Shown here piece after piece: positions 12,701 to 25,900 of a stretch of DNA of 64,000 nucleotides. The notes beneath the pieces were generated by a model. It saw only the letters and a program-made list of their open reading frames with translations. It was not told the origin of the DNA and did no database searches. The position numbers and the translations under genes were made by a program. Source of the stretch: Chondrosia reniformis (Eukaryota; Porifera; Demospongiae; Chondrillida; Chondrillidae). The stretch spans positions 8,227,901 through 8,291,900 of the forward strand of contig OX359194.1 in assembly GCA_947172415.1 (NCBI GenBank), written 5' to 3'. Numbering within the stretch: position 1 is the stretch's first letter; each line of letters begins with the position of its first letter.

Positions 12701-14860
12701 GTTCCCAGCTACCCAACCAAAACCTACAGACCATTCACCCATGGCCATCAAATCAGGTACAGGGGCTAACCATCTGTGTGGCACTGGCTGCACACTGAAT
12801 CTTTCTCCTGGGAAGCACCAAGCTATGGAATGACCCACCCCTCACCTTATATAAAGCACATTCACCCACAGACTACATCTCTCCTCACAAATACATTAAA
12901 CATATGTATATAAACAGTTGTCACAAGTCAACATTTTACTTTAACTCATTATAATCACTAATATTATTAATTTGAATCTTTAGGCATACACATTCTAATC
13001 TTATTTAATTTGCTTAAATATATTATGATTATATTCCTCACCCCTCACACCCCTTTCACAATCCCTTCATAACCTTATCCAATGTAATCTTATCTGGAAC
13101 CATTGTAAGAGTAAGGTAGCCAATGTAACCTTATCTGGAACCATTGTAAGGGTAAGGTAGCCAATGTAACCTTATCTGGAACCATTGTAAGGGTAAGGTA
13201 GCCAATGTAACCTTATCTGGAACCATTGTAAGGGTAAGGTAGCCAATGTAACCTTATCTGGAACCATTGTAAGGGTAAGGTAGCCATTGTAACCTTATCT
13301 GGAACCATTGTAAGGGTAAGGTAGCCAATGTAACCTTATCTGGAACCATTGTAAGGGTAAGGTAGCCAATGTAACCTTATCTGGAACCATTGTAAGGGTA
13401 AGGTAGCCAATGTAACCTTATCTGGAACCATTGTAAGAGTAAGGTAGCCAATGTAACCTTATCTGGAACCATTGTAAGAGTAAGGTAGCCAATGTAATCT
13501 TATCTGGAACCATTGTAAGGGTAAGGTAGCCAATGTAACTTTATCTGGAACCATTGTAAGAGTAAGGTAGCCAATGTAACCTTATCTGGAACCATTGTAA
13601 AGGTAAGGTAGCCAATGTAACCTTATCTGGAACCATTGTAAGGGTAAGGTAGCCATTGTAACCTTATCTGGAACCATTGTAAGAGTAAGGTAGCCAATGT
13701 AACCTTATCTGGAACCATTGTAAGAGTAAGGTAGCCAATGGCCATATAAAATCTAAATAATGCCTATTGAATTGATCATGAATTGAATTGAATTTGTAAC
13801 TGAATCAAATATCAAGAATTAAATATTTTTATTAACAAAATTGAAACAATAATTGTTCAGGTATCCTACGCCAGGCGGCTCAGAAAAGTGATTAATTTAT
13901 TTTCCGGACTGAAAATGGTCGCTTAGTCTAGGCGACTTACGTATATACAAACTACATTTCACATGACTTTCATAAACATTAGAAAATAACAGCGCGCATT
14001 ACCAGTTAGAGACTGTCACCCTTCTCACCTTTGGTAATGGTGACCTCCGCACAGCTCCAGAAAATGTAAGGCCGTGAAGATCCTACAACCCACTCCCTAG
14101 CGTTCCTCAACAACTGCAGTGTGCAAGAAGCGCACTCGAAATCTTCTGGCAGCTGAACCATAACTGTCTGCAAACTACAAGATAGCAAGACGAGCATACA
14201 AGGATGCAATTAGAATTATAAATTATACTATATTTGGAGAAAGCGTAAAGAATTAAGTTTGCAACAAACTAGATTACAATGCCAAGCGTTTCGAACCACA
14301 AATTTAACCTAGTTAATAAATAGCAGACCTTTATTTACAAGTATACTTACGTTCCATCTTCTGCATGCACAAGGTATGTTTCATTTCCATCGCTAGGCAG
14401 CAAAACGTGAGTTAGGGTCTCTGAAGAATCCAAGAGACGCACTCCAAGACCTCCCTGTAATATACAACACAGGCAATTAAGATTCAAGCTACAATTATTG
14501 CAAAACTTGATCAAAGGAAGACTCGCAAAAGAAAAGACCTTTACAAGACTTACTCTGTGTGCATAGGCCAGGCGGAAGGTGACTGTAAGTCTTGATCCGC
14601 TCAGCAATGTGGTCCTTGGAGAGTCGTCCGTCGCTGCAGAAATGAAATATTCGGGTTATGGCACCACAAAGTTATTTCTCGAACCACAAATGAAAGCACT
14701 TACCAGGAGTACCGCAAGGGCCTTGAGTCCTGGCATTATCTAAGAAGTCGTACAATGATAGACGAGATGGAGGGAAAGTTAGACGAACATGACCTTCCAC
14801 CGCAGCTCGAAGGAGTAGAGCAGACACAAATATAACGAGTTGCAGACCATTCGAATTCAT
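9701..14860 (-). CDS. LPMO-like / EGF / DOMON-DOMON protein with GPI-type tail (paralogue B, 712 aa)
   Basis: Fifteen exons: 14704-14860, 14554-14633, 14351-14454, 14029-14174, 12547-12648, 12240-12362, 11977-12068, 11822-11891, 11703-11750, 11248-11628, 10951-11151, 10394-10575, 10242-10300, 9894-10168, 9701-9819; 2139 nt. Same domain order and phases as paralogue A. A signal peptide (1-23) leaves His24 at the mature N-terminus, with a second conserved His at 78, the same 54-residue spacing as in A. The LPMO-like domain ends with [14 protein letters not shown]-like modules follow. DOMON-1 has Met372 and His488 (KYHGTRN) plus a 41-residue Gly-Glu insert; DOMON-2 has TMM562 and IGYH653. The last exon encodes a small-residue stretch and a hydrophobic end without a cytoplasmic tail, typical of a GPI signal. 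The start was chosen to put the signal peptide first; an in-frame ATG lies 48 nt upstream. Confidence 0.8.
10657..10810. repeat. 34-bp tandem repeat, about 4.5 copies
   Basis: Unit built on cagtgaatagaccatattta plus tactgtacacacca, in the paralogue B intron between the two DOMON regions. Copies differ by single bases. It creates a spurious minus-strand ORF. Confidence 0.85.
11459..11581 (-). repeat. Coding hexanucleotide tract encoding Gly-Glu (41 codons)
   Basis: Same position and frame as the tract in paralogue A (exon 10, just upstream of AGGNLH-A-M), but less than half as long. The length difference between tandem paralogues is direct evidence of repeat expansion or contraction inside a coding exon. 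Confidence 0.9.
13078..13740. repeat. 41-bp minisatellite, about 16 copies
   Basis: Head-to-tail units containing aaccttatctggaaccattg followed by taagggtaaggtagcc, nearly identical with few substitutions. It lies in the 1.4-kb intron between the LPMO-like and first EGF exons of paralogue B. No spacers, so not a CRISPR array. Confidence 0.95.
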
Positions 14861-15785
14861 AGCGGCTTTCTTCAATTCACTGCATAGGGCGAGGGCCTTA
14901 TATACCATATTAAGCCTTAATTATTACGCCTATGAATATTGATAACAGTCTATGAATTATATTATTCTTGTAATATAAATTCCTATTTTTCTAAATTTTT
15001 ACAGTTAGATCATGGCATGTGTAATTGGGTAAGTCAAGCCCATTCGTGTGGAAGACTTAGCAGTGCTTGTGAACTCCCTGCAATAATGATTTCTGAAGAT
15101 GGAAATACCTACAACAAATAAATCCCTTCAGTGGTTTTGGTCATGCTTTTTAGTAAAACCATAATTTCCTCTTAATACTTATTGGGAAGTTATAATATTA
15201 CTTCATGCAGTTGTAAACATTGGATTGACCAATTAAGTAGTATTCTACCTACTCTCACAGCTGTATATGTACGTATGTACGTATAATAGACCTCAGTTCC
15301 ATTACATCAGCACATTTGATTAACACCGATATTGGCACTGTATTACCTTCAATACATCACAGGTCTATATACATACTGTACACAATGCATGTTTGAAAGG
15401 GTTAATTAATGTGTGTATTATTCACATCTACAAATGTTCTCATATATCAAAACTAACCATTAACGTGGTATCACCATACACGTGTATACATTTAATAGCT
15501 ACAGCCTGTATGTTATATGTTCAATTACAAAATACACTTAAAGCCTAAAGAGTAACATTATTGACACATTCGCACGAGTACTCAAATCACTTCACTGAGT
15601 AGATTCACTCCAGCGATCATTTAAGGAAATGTTCGCACACGTAGACATAACAAGTTACAAGAAATAAGATAAAAACATCACCGTCTCGCTGGAGACTCAG
15701 CAAGGCTAAACGGACATTGATAGCAAGCTCCTAGCAGAGCGCCATCTTTCCAATTAAACTAATGAGATTCACAATAATATGGTGG
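14861..15785. other. Intergenic, no gene seen
   Basis: About 925 bp between the paralogue B start and the Bora stop. AT-rich, with only short unsupported ORFs. It should hold the paralogue B promoter and the Bora 3' end; I see no clear motif. Confidence 0.5.
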
Positions 15786-18700
15786 TCAATTTATAATATT
15801 AACGCCTCCATGAATTGGAGTGTATTGTTGGATGGATTCTTCCCAAATCCCCATTGTCCTCTTCCAATCTTCATAACTAGAACTTGGTACTTGGGGCCTC
15901 ACGTGAGGTGTGTTTTCCCTATCTTTTGCAGCATCTCCATAAAGAGGCAAGGTTTCCTTCCAAACGGGAGATCTGTGTACGTACATACACACAAATGTAA
16001 TATCAAGATTGCAAATGAGCAAATTCCTAAGAGTGTATTTTGTTACTTCTACGCGGACCAGAAGACTTTGCTATGTGTGAATAATCCAACATCACATTTT
16101 GCAACATGCTACATCTACTTGAGAGGCCTATAGGGAGCTAAAGCTAGTGAGAGCTTAGGGTATGTGAAGCATTTAGCATACGGACTGTATAGAATTGTAC
16201 ACGTATGTCAGAGAACAATACCTTGGCCACTTTCTTCCATTTATCTGACCTAGAGTGATAAACGACAACAAAAAATGATTTAGCACAATAAAACATTGTT
16301 ATTTGACATTAGTGACTTCAACAATCAACCACTTTAGTTGAATACAAATAATAGTAATTACAAGCAAAGTGACTAAAAGCGATAAAAGAGCTATTCAGGC
16401 CCATCTCTATAGGCAGAACTATTGAGTGTGTTGTTGAGTGATGTAAATGGAAACATTGATCAGTCCACAATAGAGGCCAGTATGTGTGTGTGGTAAGATG
16501 CAATGTACGGATTCTGTGTGCCATTCTAATGTGGTTACATCTTTGTATGTACTTGTATACAAAGAAATGAATTCAATAAGGCAATGAATTGAAAGTCTGC
16601 CTCACACATTCGAACAGAAACAGCACATCAAACAATAATAAAATAGGTAAAAGAAGGAAGAAAGAGGTTATAGTGTTCCTTATATGGTTATATGCTTCAT
16701 AAAATCTAGCAAACTTACTAAATGGTCTACTGAAGGGAGATGGGTGCGAGGAACACATCTCCAATGAGCTAATTGGGTCTATAGTCAAATGAAGAGATAC
16801 AGTTGGTGTAATAATCAACTCAGATTGCAAAATATTAGCATGCACAACTATGTAGAATAGCTAAATATTGGAGAAGTAACCTTAATCCAAGTGCACTTCA
16901 GTACTCGTGAGCGACCAAAGGGACCATCCCACTCACTTACATAGTAACAGTATCACTGTGTTAGTATAGTCATTGAAGGACTGGGATATAGAATTGCAGG
17001 TATCCAACTTGTGGTTAACTACGCGCACATTTCCCATGTCCTTAATGAGATGTGATTAATTATGAGCTGATGTTTATCTGGTAGGTTTGAGAAGCCAATA
17101 CAAGGAATATTTAGTGTGACCAAAATTTGAAGATGTACATGGTAACTAAACCTCACAATACTCGAGTGCAGGTCCATAAACACACTTGGCTAGTGGGAGT
17201 GTACATGTACTGACCATGTTCTAGCTTTGCTTTTAGCATCTCCTTCTTCTGCAGTAGATCAGTGATCATGATCATGGAGGCATGGCTAGGGGTATTTCCC
17301 TGGGGAATCCTACTAGCTGAACCAAAAGAGTTGCGAGACACCCTTGACATCTGACCTCTGGTATAGCTTCGTGATTTTGGTGTTTCTGGGAGGGAATGGA
17401 AGGGCAATTCTGTTGATGTTTTCAAGTACTTTAAGGTGCCAGACTTCAAAGACTTTTCTGGTGTTTTGGGAACTGGTAATTCGTCAAACTTTCTATTGGG
17501 CAGCCTCAATGGGTTTTCATCAGATGAAAATACAACTTTTGAACAAGCACTGTTCAATCTGTTTAAAGTAGATGTCTTCTGAAAGCTTTTTGTTCTTTGA
17601 GATATCTGGCCACCTTTAGAGGCTTTCAGTACTGACTGCAGCCCTGTGTTGATATCACTGTCCATGGGAGAGGTGCTTAGAGCTCTACAGGTTGAGCCAA
17701 AGTTGTTTTCACTTGGTCTAGTGTGGGGAGCTGATGGGTCTGGTAAACTAAACTGGCTAGTTTCTCCAACAGACTTCATAGAGGCCATGCCTGAGTCTAG
17801 TCCTGCTGACCCTTCCAAGAGCTTCACATCTGAAGTGGAAGGGAGATCACTTGGTTGTGGTTTTGACTGTTCTGTCAAAAGAGTGTTCTTTTTATTTGCT
17901 TCCATTGTCTCCATTGCTTGATTGGTAGCCATGGAAACCTCTCCCGTCTCACTGCACAAGTCATTGAAGGAGAGAAGAGCCGGCAGTGGTTCAGAGAGGC
18001 TGGAAGTGCTGCTCAGCAGTGGAGACTCCTCCTCTTCCTCAACCTCTTCTAGTCGTATGGCTTGCACCTCAATAAGGTTGGCTTGTCTATTTTCAACATT
18101 TGGTACATCTGTAGTGATGCACAATTAACAGTACAATTACGTACATCCCTTGATCAGAAGCACACTTGGCCACTTGTAATTAATAGTGAGGAATGCATAG
18201 AGGTTATGTTGAAAGTGCATTACTGGAACACCACAAATGCCAACATATCCTGTTTACATAATGTGGTCTGGATCATATACTAACTAACTAGTGTGAGGGT
18301 GTGTCCACTAACTCACCAGTGCGAGGGTGTGTCCACTAACTCACCAGTGTGGGGTGTGTCCACTAACTCACCAGTGTGGGGTGTGTCCACTAACTCACCA
18401 GTGTGGGGTGTGTCCACTAACTCACCAGTGTGGGGTGTGTCCACTAACTAACTAGTGTGGGGTGTGTCCACTAACTAACTAGTGTGGGGTGTGTCCACTA
18501 ACTAACTAGTGTGGGGTGTGTCCACTAACTCACTAGTGTGGGGTGTGTCCACTAACTCACCAGTGTGGGGTGTGTCCACTAACTCACTAGTGAGGGGTGT
18601 GTCCACTAACTAACTAGTGTGGGGTGTGTCCACTAACTCACTAGTGTGGGGTGTGTCCACTAACTAACTAGTGTGGGGTGTGTCCACTAACTAACTAGTG

Positions 18701-21166
18701 TGGGGTGTGTCCACTAACTCACTAGTGTGGGGTGTGTCCACTAACTCACCAGTGCGAGGGTGTGTCCACTAACTAACTAGTGAGGGGTGTGTCCACTAAC
18801 TCACTAGTGTGGGGTGTGTCCACTAACTCACCAGTGCGAGGGTGTGTCCACTAACTCACTAGTGTGGGGTGTGTCCACTAACTCACTAGTGTGGGGTGTG
18901 TCCACTAACTCACCAGTGCGAGGGTGTGTCCACTAACTAACTAGTGAGGGGTGTGTCCACTAACTCACTAGTGTGGGGTGTGTCCACTAACTCACCAGTG
19001 CGAGGGTGTGTCCACTAACTAACTAGTGAGGGGTGTGTCCACTAACTCACTAGTGTGGGGTGTGTTCACTAACTAACTCACCAGTGCGAGGGTGTGTCCA
19101 CTAACTCACCAGTGCGAGGGTGGGCTGGTGTAGAGGTTGATCGTCCTCCAGTACTGAGTGCCTTTCTTGATATCATTGCAGGAGTGAGCGTCTCAGTGGC
19201 ATTGATTGGTGAGAGAAATGGTGTACTTGGCAGCTTTGAAGGAGTCTCAGAAATCTGATTGGCAGGTGTAGAGGGTTTGTGAGGAGACGGTGAGCTGGGA
19301 AGCATTGAGTTTCCAGGTCCCTCACTCACTGCTGGATGGTCTTGAGCGAATGGACTTAGGAGAGGTTGAAATTTAGTGTTACTTTCAAAGGATGATTGCA
19401 GAGCAGTGGCAGCTGTTGATTGGCCGGCCAGAAATACAATCTCATCATTGAATATGTTTAAAGACTTGTCTCGATAACTGTTGTTTGGTCTGTAAGAATT
19501 TGAGATGTATAGGAACATTGATATATATGTAGGTGTGTACGTGTGTATGTATATATCACGGTATGTATGGTTCAATTACTTACGTAGCTACAATTATATG
19601 ACAAGTAAAGAATGTCATCTCAATCTCAATGCAAAGTCACTTACTGATCCAGACTATCCAGACTCATATTTACGGTAGTATTCTGTTCACTGTCACAAGG
19701 TGCCAGGGTTGGCTTGTCAAATAGCTTTCTCCTCAAAGAGAAGTTGGCCCAATCGGGTTCTCCATCTGAATACAGGAACTGTGGTCCAACCATCCTCTCC
19801 ACATCAAAGTCAAGTGGGAATGTGAGAGCTGTCTGACAACTCACTGTTTGAGCAATTGTTGGAATGAAATGAATTTACTAGCAGTAGATATGGGATTGTT
19901 TTCTAACCTTCTCTGGTCCGCTGGCTGTCTGCCCCAGATTCCATTAGGCTCTCGGTCATGTAGTCTAAATCATTTGCACATTCAGAAACAAGAAATTAAT
20001 ACATTGAATATGCTGAGAGTAACTTGTGTATTGCCTGGGAGCAAGGCCTCTCATTGCTGTACCAGTATACTCACATGCTGTCTGTGGTGGGTGGGGACTG
20101 AAGGTCACATGTTTTGGTATACATGGCGACGGTAAAATTTCTTTTTGTGAGAAAAACTACAGATAATCAATTAAAAATAATTTTTAAGAGGAACACATAA
20201 AAATGTACAAATGATGATGATATCAATTATGAATACTTTAAGATCGGTTTTAGATCTTAAATTTTCCCTACCTTATCAACACTTTTCTGAATTTGTTCAG
20301 CAGTAATAGGGCTGCATTAAAAAAGAACATATATGTACGTATGTAACAGTGGAATACACAATAGTGCCGTTGAACTGAACTCATATCCAATGTTTTATAA
20401 ATATGGTGTTAGTTCAGGATCAGATTAGTGTCTGACTTGGGGGAGCATGAGGAAGGAGTCTCTGACATGATACTGCTATGGTATCACATACGATCAAAGA
20501 CAGTATCTATAATATTATCAAAAACATGCATGGCTTCCTGTCAGATGTGACATTGTCTGTGAGTGATTTAATGAATTTGAGTATCCAGTGAGTGATATGC
20601 ATATATGTGCATATGTATGTGGTGCATAACGTTCCACTGACCTAGTTCCCAGGTCAGGATTCTGTTCAGTTTCCTCAATATCAACTGGTTTCTATTGAAA
20701 GGAATGTCACTTCACTATATACACACTTTCTAATGGCAGCACATAAGTATAACATGACATCATCACATGTAACATTGAGTATATAAATACAAAAACTACA
20801 CTAATAAAGTGACCACTCATAGAATTATTGGAACTGAGTAAATCTGAATTAGTTTAGTATATAGTACAATATAAAGTATACACATCTTTTACTTTCATAG
20901 CTCTATTCGTATAAGTCAAAATTTGATGTCAAAACTTACTAATCGAGCAAGATTGTCAATCGACCATCCAAATGATTGCTACATCAAGAGAGACAGCGTG
21001 TATAGATATTATCACAGACAAAATAGATAAAGACGTTTCTACCACCAAATAAAGCTCTTACATCGCATACTGGTGACCGTTTAGCGAGAAAGATAGGACT
21101 GTATCGTGGTAGATGATTTCGTTCTTTACAGTTGAATGGATTTTTTCTTGCTACTCCCGTATCCAT
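15786..21166 (-). CDS. BORA: Bora (aurora borealis), Aurora-A/Plk1 activator (706 aa)
   Basis: Twelve exons: 21062-21166, 20940-20978, 20642-20691, 20272-20311, 20075-20156, 19908-19964, 19645-19843, 19110-19489, 17215-18108, 16719-16778, 16222-16249, 15786-15972; 2121 nt. Bora is a mostly disordered mitotic-entry factor that activates Aurora A and promotes Plk1 phosphorylation. Conserved blocks appear in order: NPFN, RYSPIFLAKRSP, FGWSIDNLARL (vertebrate FRWSIDQLAVL), KPVDIEETEQNP, a helix ending in FFSQKEILPSP and ANFSLRRKLF. The rest is Ser/Pro-rich with many SP/TP sites. The start is the ATG giving MDTGVARKNPFN; an upstream coding exon cannot be excluded. The donor of exon 8 lies at the edge of a minisatellite made of copies of itself. 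The protein is longer than human Bora (about 560 aa), mainly through the 894-nt exon. Confidence 0.88.
18280..19105. repeat. 27/28-bp minisatellite carrying splice-donor copies, about 30 units
   Basis: The unit on the minus strand is CACTGGTGAGTTAGTGGACA plus CACCCTCG or CACCCCA. It fills Bora intron 8. The real exon 8 end is CACTG|GTGAGT at 19110. Units with ctcaccagtg repeat that donor exactly; others carry a C-to-T change (ctcactagtg or ctaactagtg). Confidence 0.95.
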
Positions 21167-21562
21167 TCTCTCTAAATCGCACAATTCATGAGTCCTCCTC
21201 GAGGGCCTCGAGACCTGATCATAAAAGAAAGATGAAAATATTTGCAATTTCTGGTTTTCTTCTCAAGGGTGGCTGCGCTCATCGGTCGCTTGCTGGCCAC
21301 TCACCTTGCTGCTTTGAAGATTTGAGAAAAACAACACTTTTCAAAAGTCGCGCTCTCAACGCTTCAAAATGGTAATTACGTAATGAATACGTGGGCGTAG
21401 CAAATTTTATATTTAGAAGGAGGGTCATACAAGAGAAATTAGTTATTTTTCTTCTTTTCTTCCTTTTTTTCTTTTCTTGGAACTCCTTTTTTGCCTATGT
21501 CAGTATGGACCATGATAGAATGGTTAACTCAAAAAGACTCTACAGATCTCATAACATTCACA
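21167..21562. other. Intergenic (Bora 5' side / SREK1IP1 3' side)
   Basis: About 396 bp. Contains a short pyrimidine-rich run near 21450. No supported gene. Confidence 0.5.
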
Positions 21563-22606
<1,044 letters not shown>

Positions 22607-22972
22607 TTCAAATGTAGTTCTTAGTTCAGTGCTCTTAACATAAGCTTTTAGTCAGCCCTCGAAGGCCATTTCGCGACGCCATTTTATTTATTGACACGCC
22701 CACTAAGCACCGAGTTTCTTTCGTCTTCTGCTCCACTGGGCCAGAGAATAGCTGTTTCTGGGAATATACTATATACCTTCATCAGCGACTCTGGATGTTT
22801 GAATTCCTTATCATGATAGCCATGCGAGTAACTGAGGACTAGTGTCTCTGACATTATATAATTGAGCAATATAATTATGTACAACACACACAATTCAGTC
22901 ATAAATGACTCGTCGGTTTAACCAAAGAATATTCCTACTGTACACAAACCAATAAAAATATAGTAAAATAGT
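22607..22972. repeat. Intergenic with dispersed repeat copy 2 (22718-22796)
   Basis: Holds the second copy of the element seen at 6545-6612. On the minus strand it reads CTGATGA, an imperfect GGTATAT/ATATTCC hairpin with loop AGT, then CAGAAAC; CCAGAG and CTCTGG flank it as a possible outer helix. The rest is AT-rich, without a gene. Confidence 0.5.
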
Positions 22973-25900
22973 TTACACTAAAGCAGTGCGAATCCCTGAA
23001 GGTCCCTCTTGCGACAGACCATTTGAGTGGAATGTTGTTTCTGAAACTGCTGGTAAAAAACCTCTTCTTGCAGGCTCAGCGTAGGGCTGTGCCATGTCTG
23101 TTGGTTGGGACAGACTGTGGACAGGTTGAGAGAAGCTATGGAGAGGTTGAGAAAAGTGACGCCCTGGTTGTGAGAAGCTATGATTACGGAGAGGTTGGGA
23201 GTTATCCCGCACATTTTCAGTGGAGCTCTGATACCAGTCCGACTGGAGCTTGGGTCTGTTGTGTAGGGATTGGCTGGAGCTGTCGGACACGTATCCCTGG
23301 GACGGGACTGCCTCGCTGCTACCACTGATACTCTGAGCTCCTGGTGCACTTAGAGGACAAGTAGTTGCAGCCGGAGCAATTTTAACCAACTGACCGAATG
23401 ACGAGGAGGTCACTCCTGAGTGGAAGGAAGAGGCATAGTATCTGGGATTGTTGTACGTCTGGGAAGAGGTATAACCAGAGTTTTCTGTTTCTCCATCAGG
23501 CTGTAGTACATTGTACTGACCATCCTGAAGCTGTTGTGGAGTAGACTCCTCTGGTACTACGCCAGATCTTCCATTCTCCTTCTGTTGCTGTTTTTGAGGG
23601 TTAAAGGGAAGGTCATATAAATGACTGCTTCGACTGTCTCTCGTTACTCTGGGGCCATTTTCCTGACGAAAGGAGTTTGATCTCCTCATTCCACCGCTGT
23701 ACAAACTATAGCAAAATAGGTTTAACTTCATTCACATAATTTAGCAGCAATGTGTAAAGTTAATAAGTTGTAGAGCACAATTTTCTTGAATACAGTCCAT
23801 CCAGTAAGGAACATCACCACATCAATAGATGTATATTGTGATAGGGGAAATACATAAACATTAACAAAACGGGCACTTTCCTCACCTGTATTTGCCTTTC
23901 TTCCTACAGCAACACAAAAAGACAAGGATAGCCACTACAAGGATTGCCACAATAAACAGCACCGGAACAATCGCTATGACAGCCCAGCTCCATGCAGGCA
24001 AAGTTGGATCTTCCTCCTCTCCGCCCATCCCCTGGAAACACTCTGAATCTGAGGGGCTGACTATTGTTAAGCAGCCACTGTCAACCTGAACACTATCACC
24101 AAACATGTTAACTATCGGACTGCTTGTGATCCAGTTCCTGACTATACCAGCAGCTGAGCTGGCTGATAAGGAATCTGTCCGCAGGAGAGTAGCTCTGTAT
24201 ACAATAGCTCCTTTAAGCTGACTACTACAGGCTAGCTGTGATTCGTTAGGCTGCAAATAACTGCAGTTGCATGATGAAGATATAATGGCAAGTACGACCT
24301 CATTAATCCTCTGAAGGGCTGCATCATGCTGGTTCATACTCTACAGGCAATTGAAATAAACTTTAAAACATATACAATGTACACACAATATGACAATTAT
24401 ATAGGGTGATGCAGTAATATTATAATATCACTACTAAATAAGCTGAGAGTTACCCATGGCTACTATAGTATATATATGTATATGTGTGTATACAAGACTA
24501 AATAAGTTTCAAAGATATTACATACCCAAAGACTGCAGTTTGATGTCAGGAGCCTAATCTGAATAAACACCTCAAACGGTTCTATCGTAGGTCCGGCAGT
24601 AGTAGTGGGAGGATCGGATGGACACCAACTGTTGGGCTTCAAGGTCACTGTAAAATTCTCTTCCTGTAAGTAATTGCTAGCAATGCAGGTTACTCTGGCT
24701 TCCCTTGGGAGAGAGCTGGTCAGCCTTAGGTAGGCTGTCCTTGTCCCTGTATTAGAAGGACCTGATTGCCTATACTCGGATGAGATGATTCCAGAAAGTT
24801 CTGGCTCATTTGCAACCCATCTAATATCTGGACGGGGATTTCCCCTGCCTACGCAAGACATGATGATGTTATCATGATCTTTTGGTATGTTATAACTCCC
24901 GTCCTCTGACTGACACACGGGAGGGAAGGGGTGCACAGACAAGATATTGGAGGGAGCTGCAGAGGAGAAGTGAACTATACTAACATACATACACACTCTT
25001 GAACCTTTAGATGAACTTGACCACTATGTATGCAGATTATGGTAAAATCTCATGATCTCTGTACAGTTAAAGTCACTATCAACTACATACGTATGTACAT
25101 AAGTTTACATTAAGTTTAGGCAATCAAGTTTGAAGGTATGAAAAGAAATTTCCGACAGTTATCAGATGATAAGTCAGCATAGCAAAATACAACTTACACT
25201 CAGCAATTAATGTGAAGCTCTTCACATCAGTACCAACATCATTTGTTGCCTGGCAACTGTAAATGCCACTCTCACTGCTTTCAAGAGGGTATATCCATTT
25301 TATCTCCACTTCTGCACCAGTTGTGGTTGGTCGATAACCTTCTCTGAGACGACTAGGTAGTTCACCGTCCTCATACTTCCATGTAACCTGTATCAAACAT
25401 GTGTACATACATACATATGTATATACAATATTGACATATGAATTATCACGTACGTATATAGTCACTTATACACTCACATACATACATTCATATAAGAAAC
25501 TTCTAATTATGTGCTTGTACGTATGCTACACTCTTAAATCATGCCCCTCCCTCCATCACTAGGCCATGCCCCTCCCTCCATCACTAGGCCATGCCCCTCC
25601 CTCCATCACTAGGCCATGCCCCTCCCTCCATCACTAGGCCATGCCCCTCCCTCCATCACTAGGCCATGCCCCTCCCTCCATCACTAGGCCATGCCCCTCC
25701 CTCCATCACTAGGCCATTTCCAATCTACACAGCACATTACAGGTACTTATACGTAACAGGTACTCACAGTGAGATTAGGTGTTCCACTTGCTTCACAGAT
25801 CAACTTCAGACCTGTGGTTCCCTCTGGGAGGGGTAAGGTTAAGCCTGTGATATCCTCATTTGAGTAGTACAGTCTAACTGACGGCTCCTCTGCAGAGAAA

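Noticed and set aside
13078..13740. Possible CRISPR-like array (also 18280-19105 and 27560-28078)
   Set aside because: Units are directly adjacent with no variable spacers, and they lie inside introns of animal genes; these are minisatellites.
14861..14908. Upstream in-frame ATG (14908) as start of paralogue B
   Set aside because: It would place a charged stretch (LCSELKKAA) before the signal peptide; starting at 14860 gives a clean signal peptide ending before the mature His, as in paralogue A.
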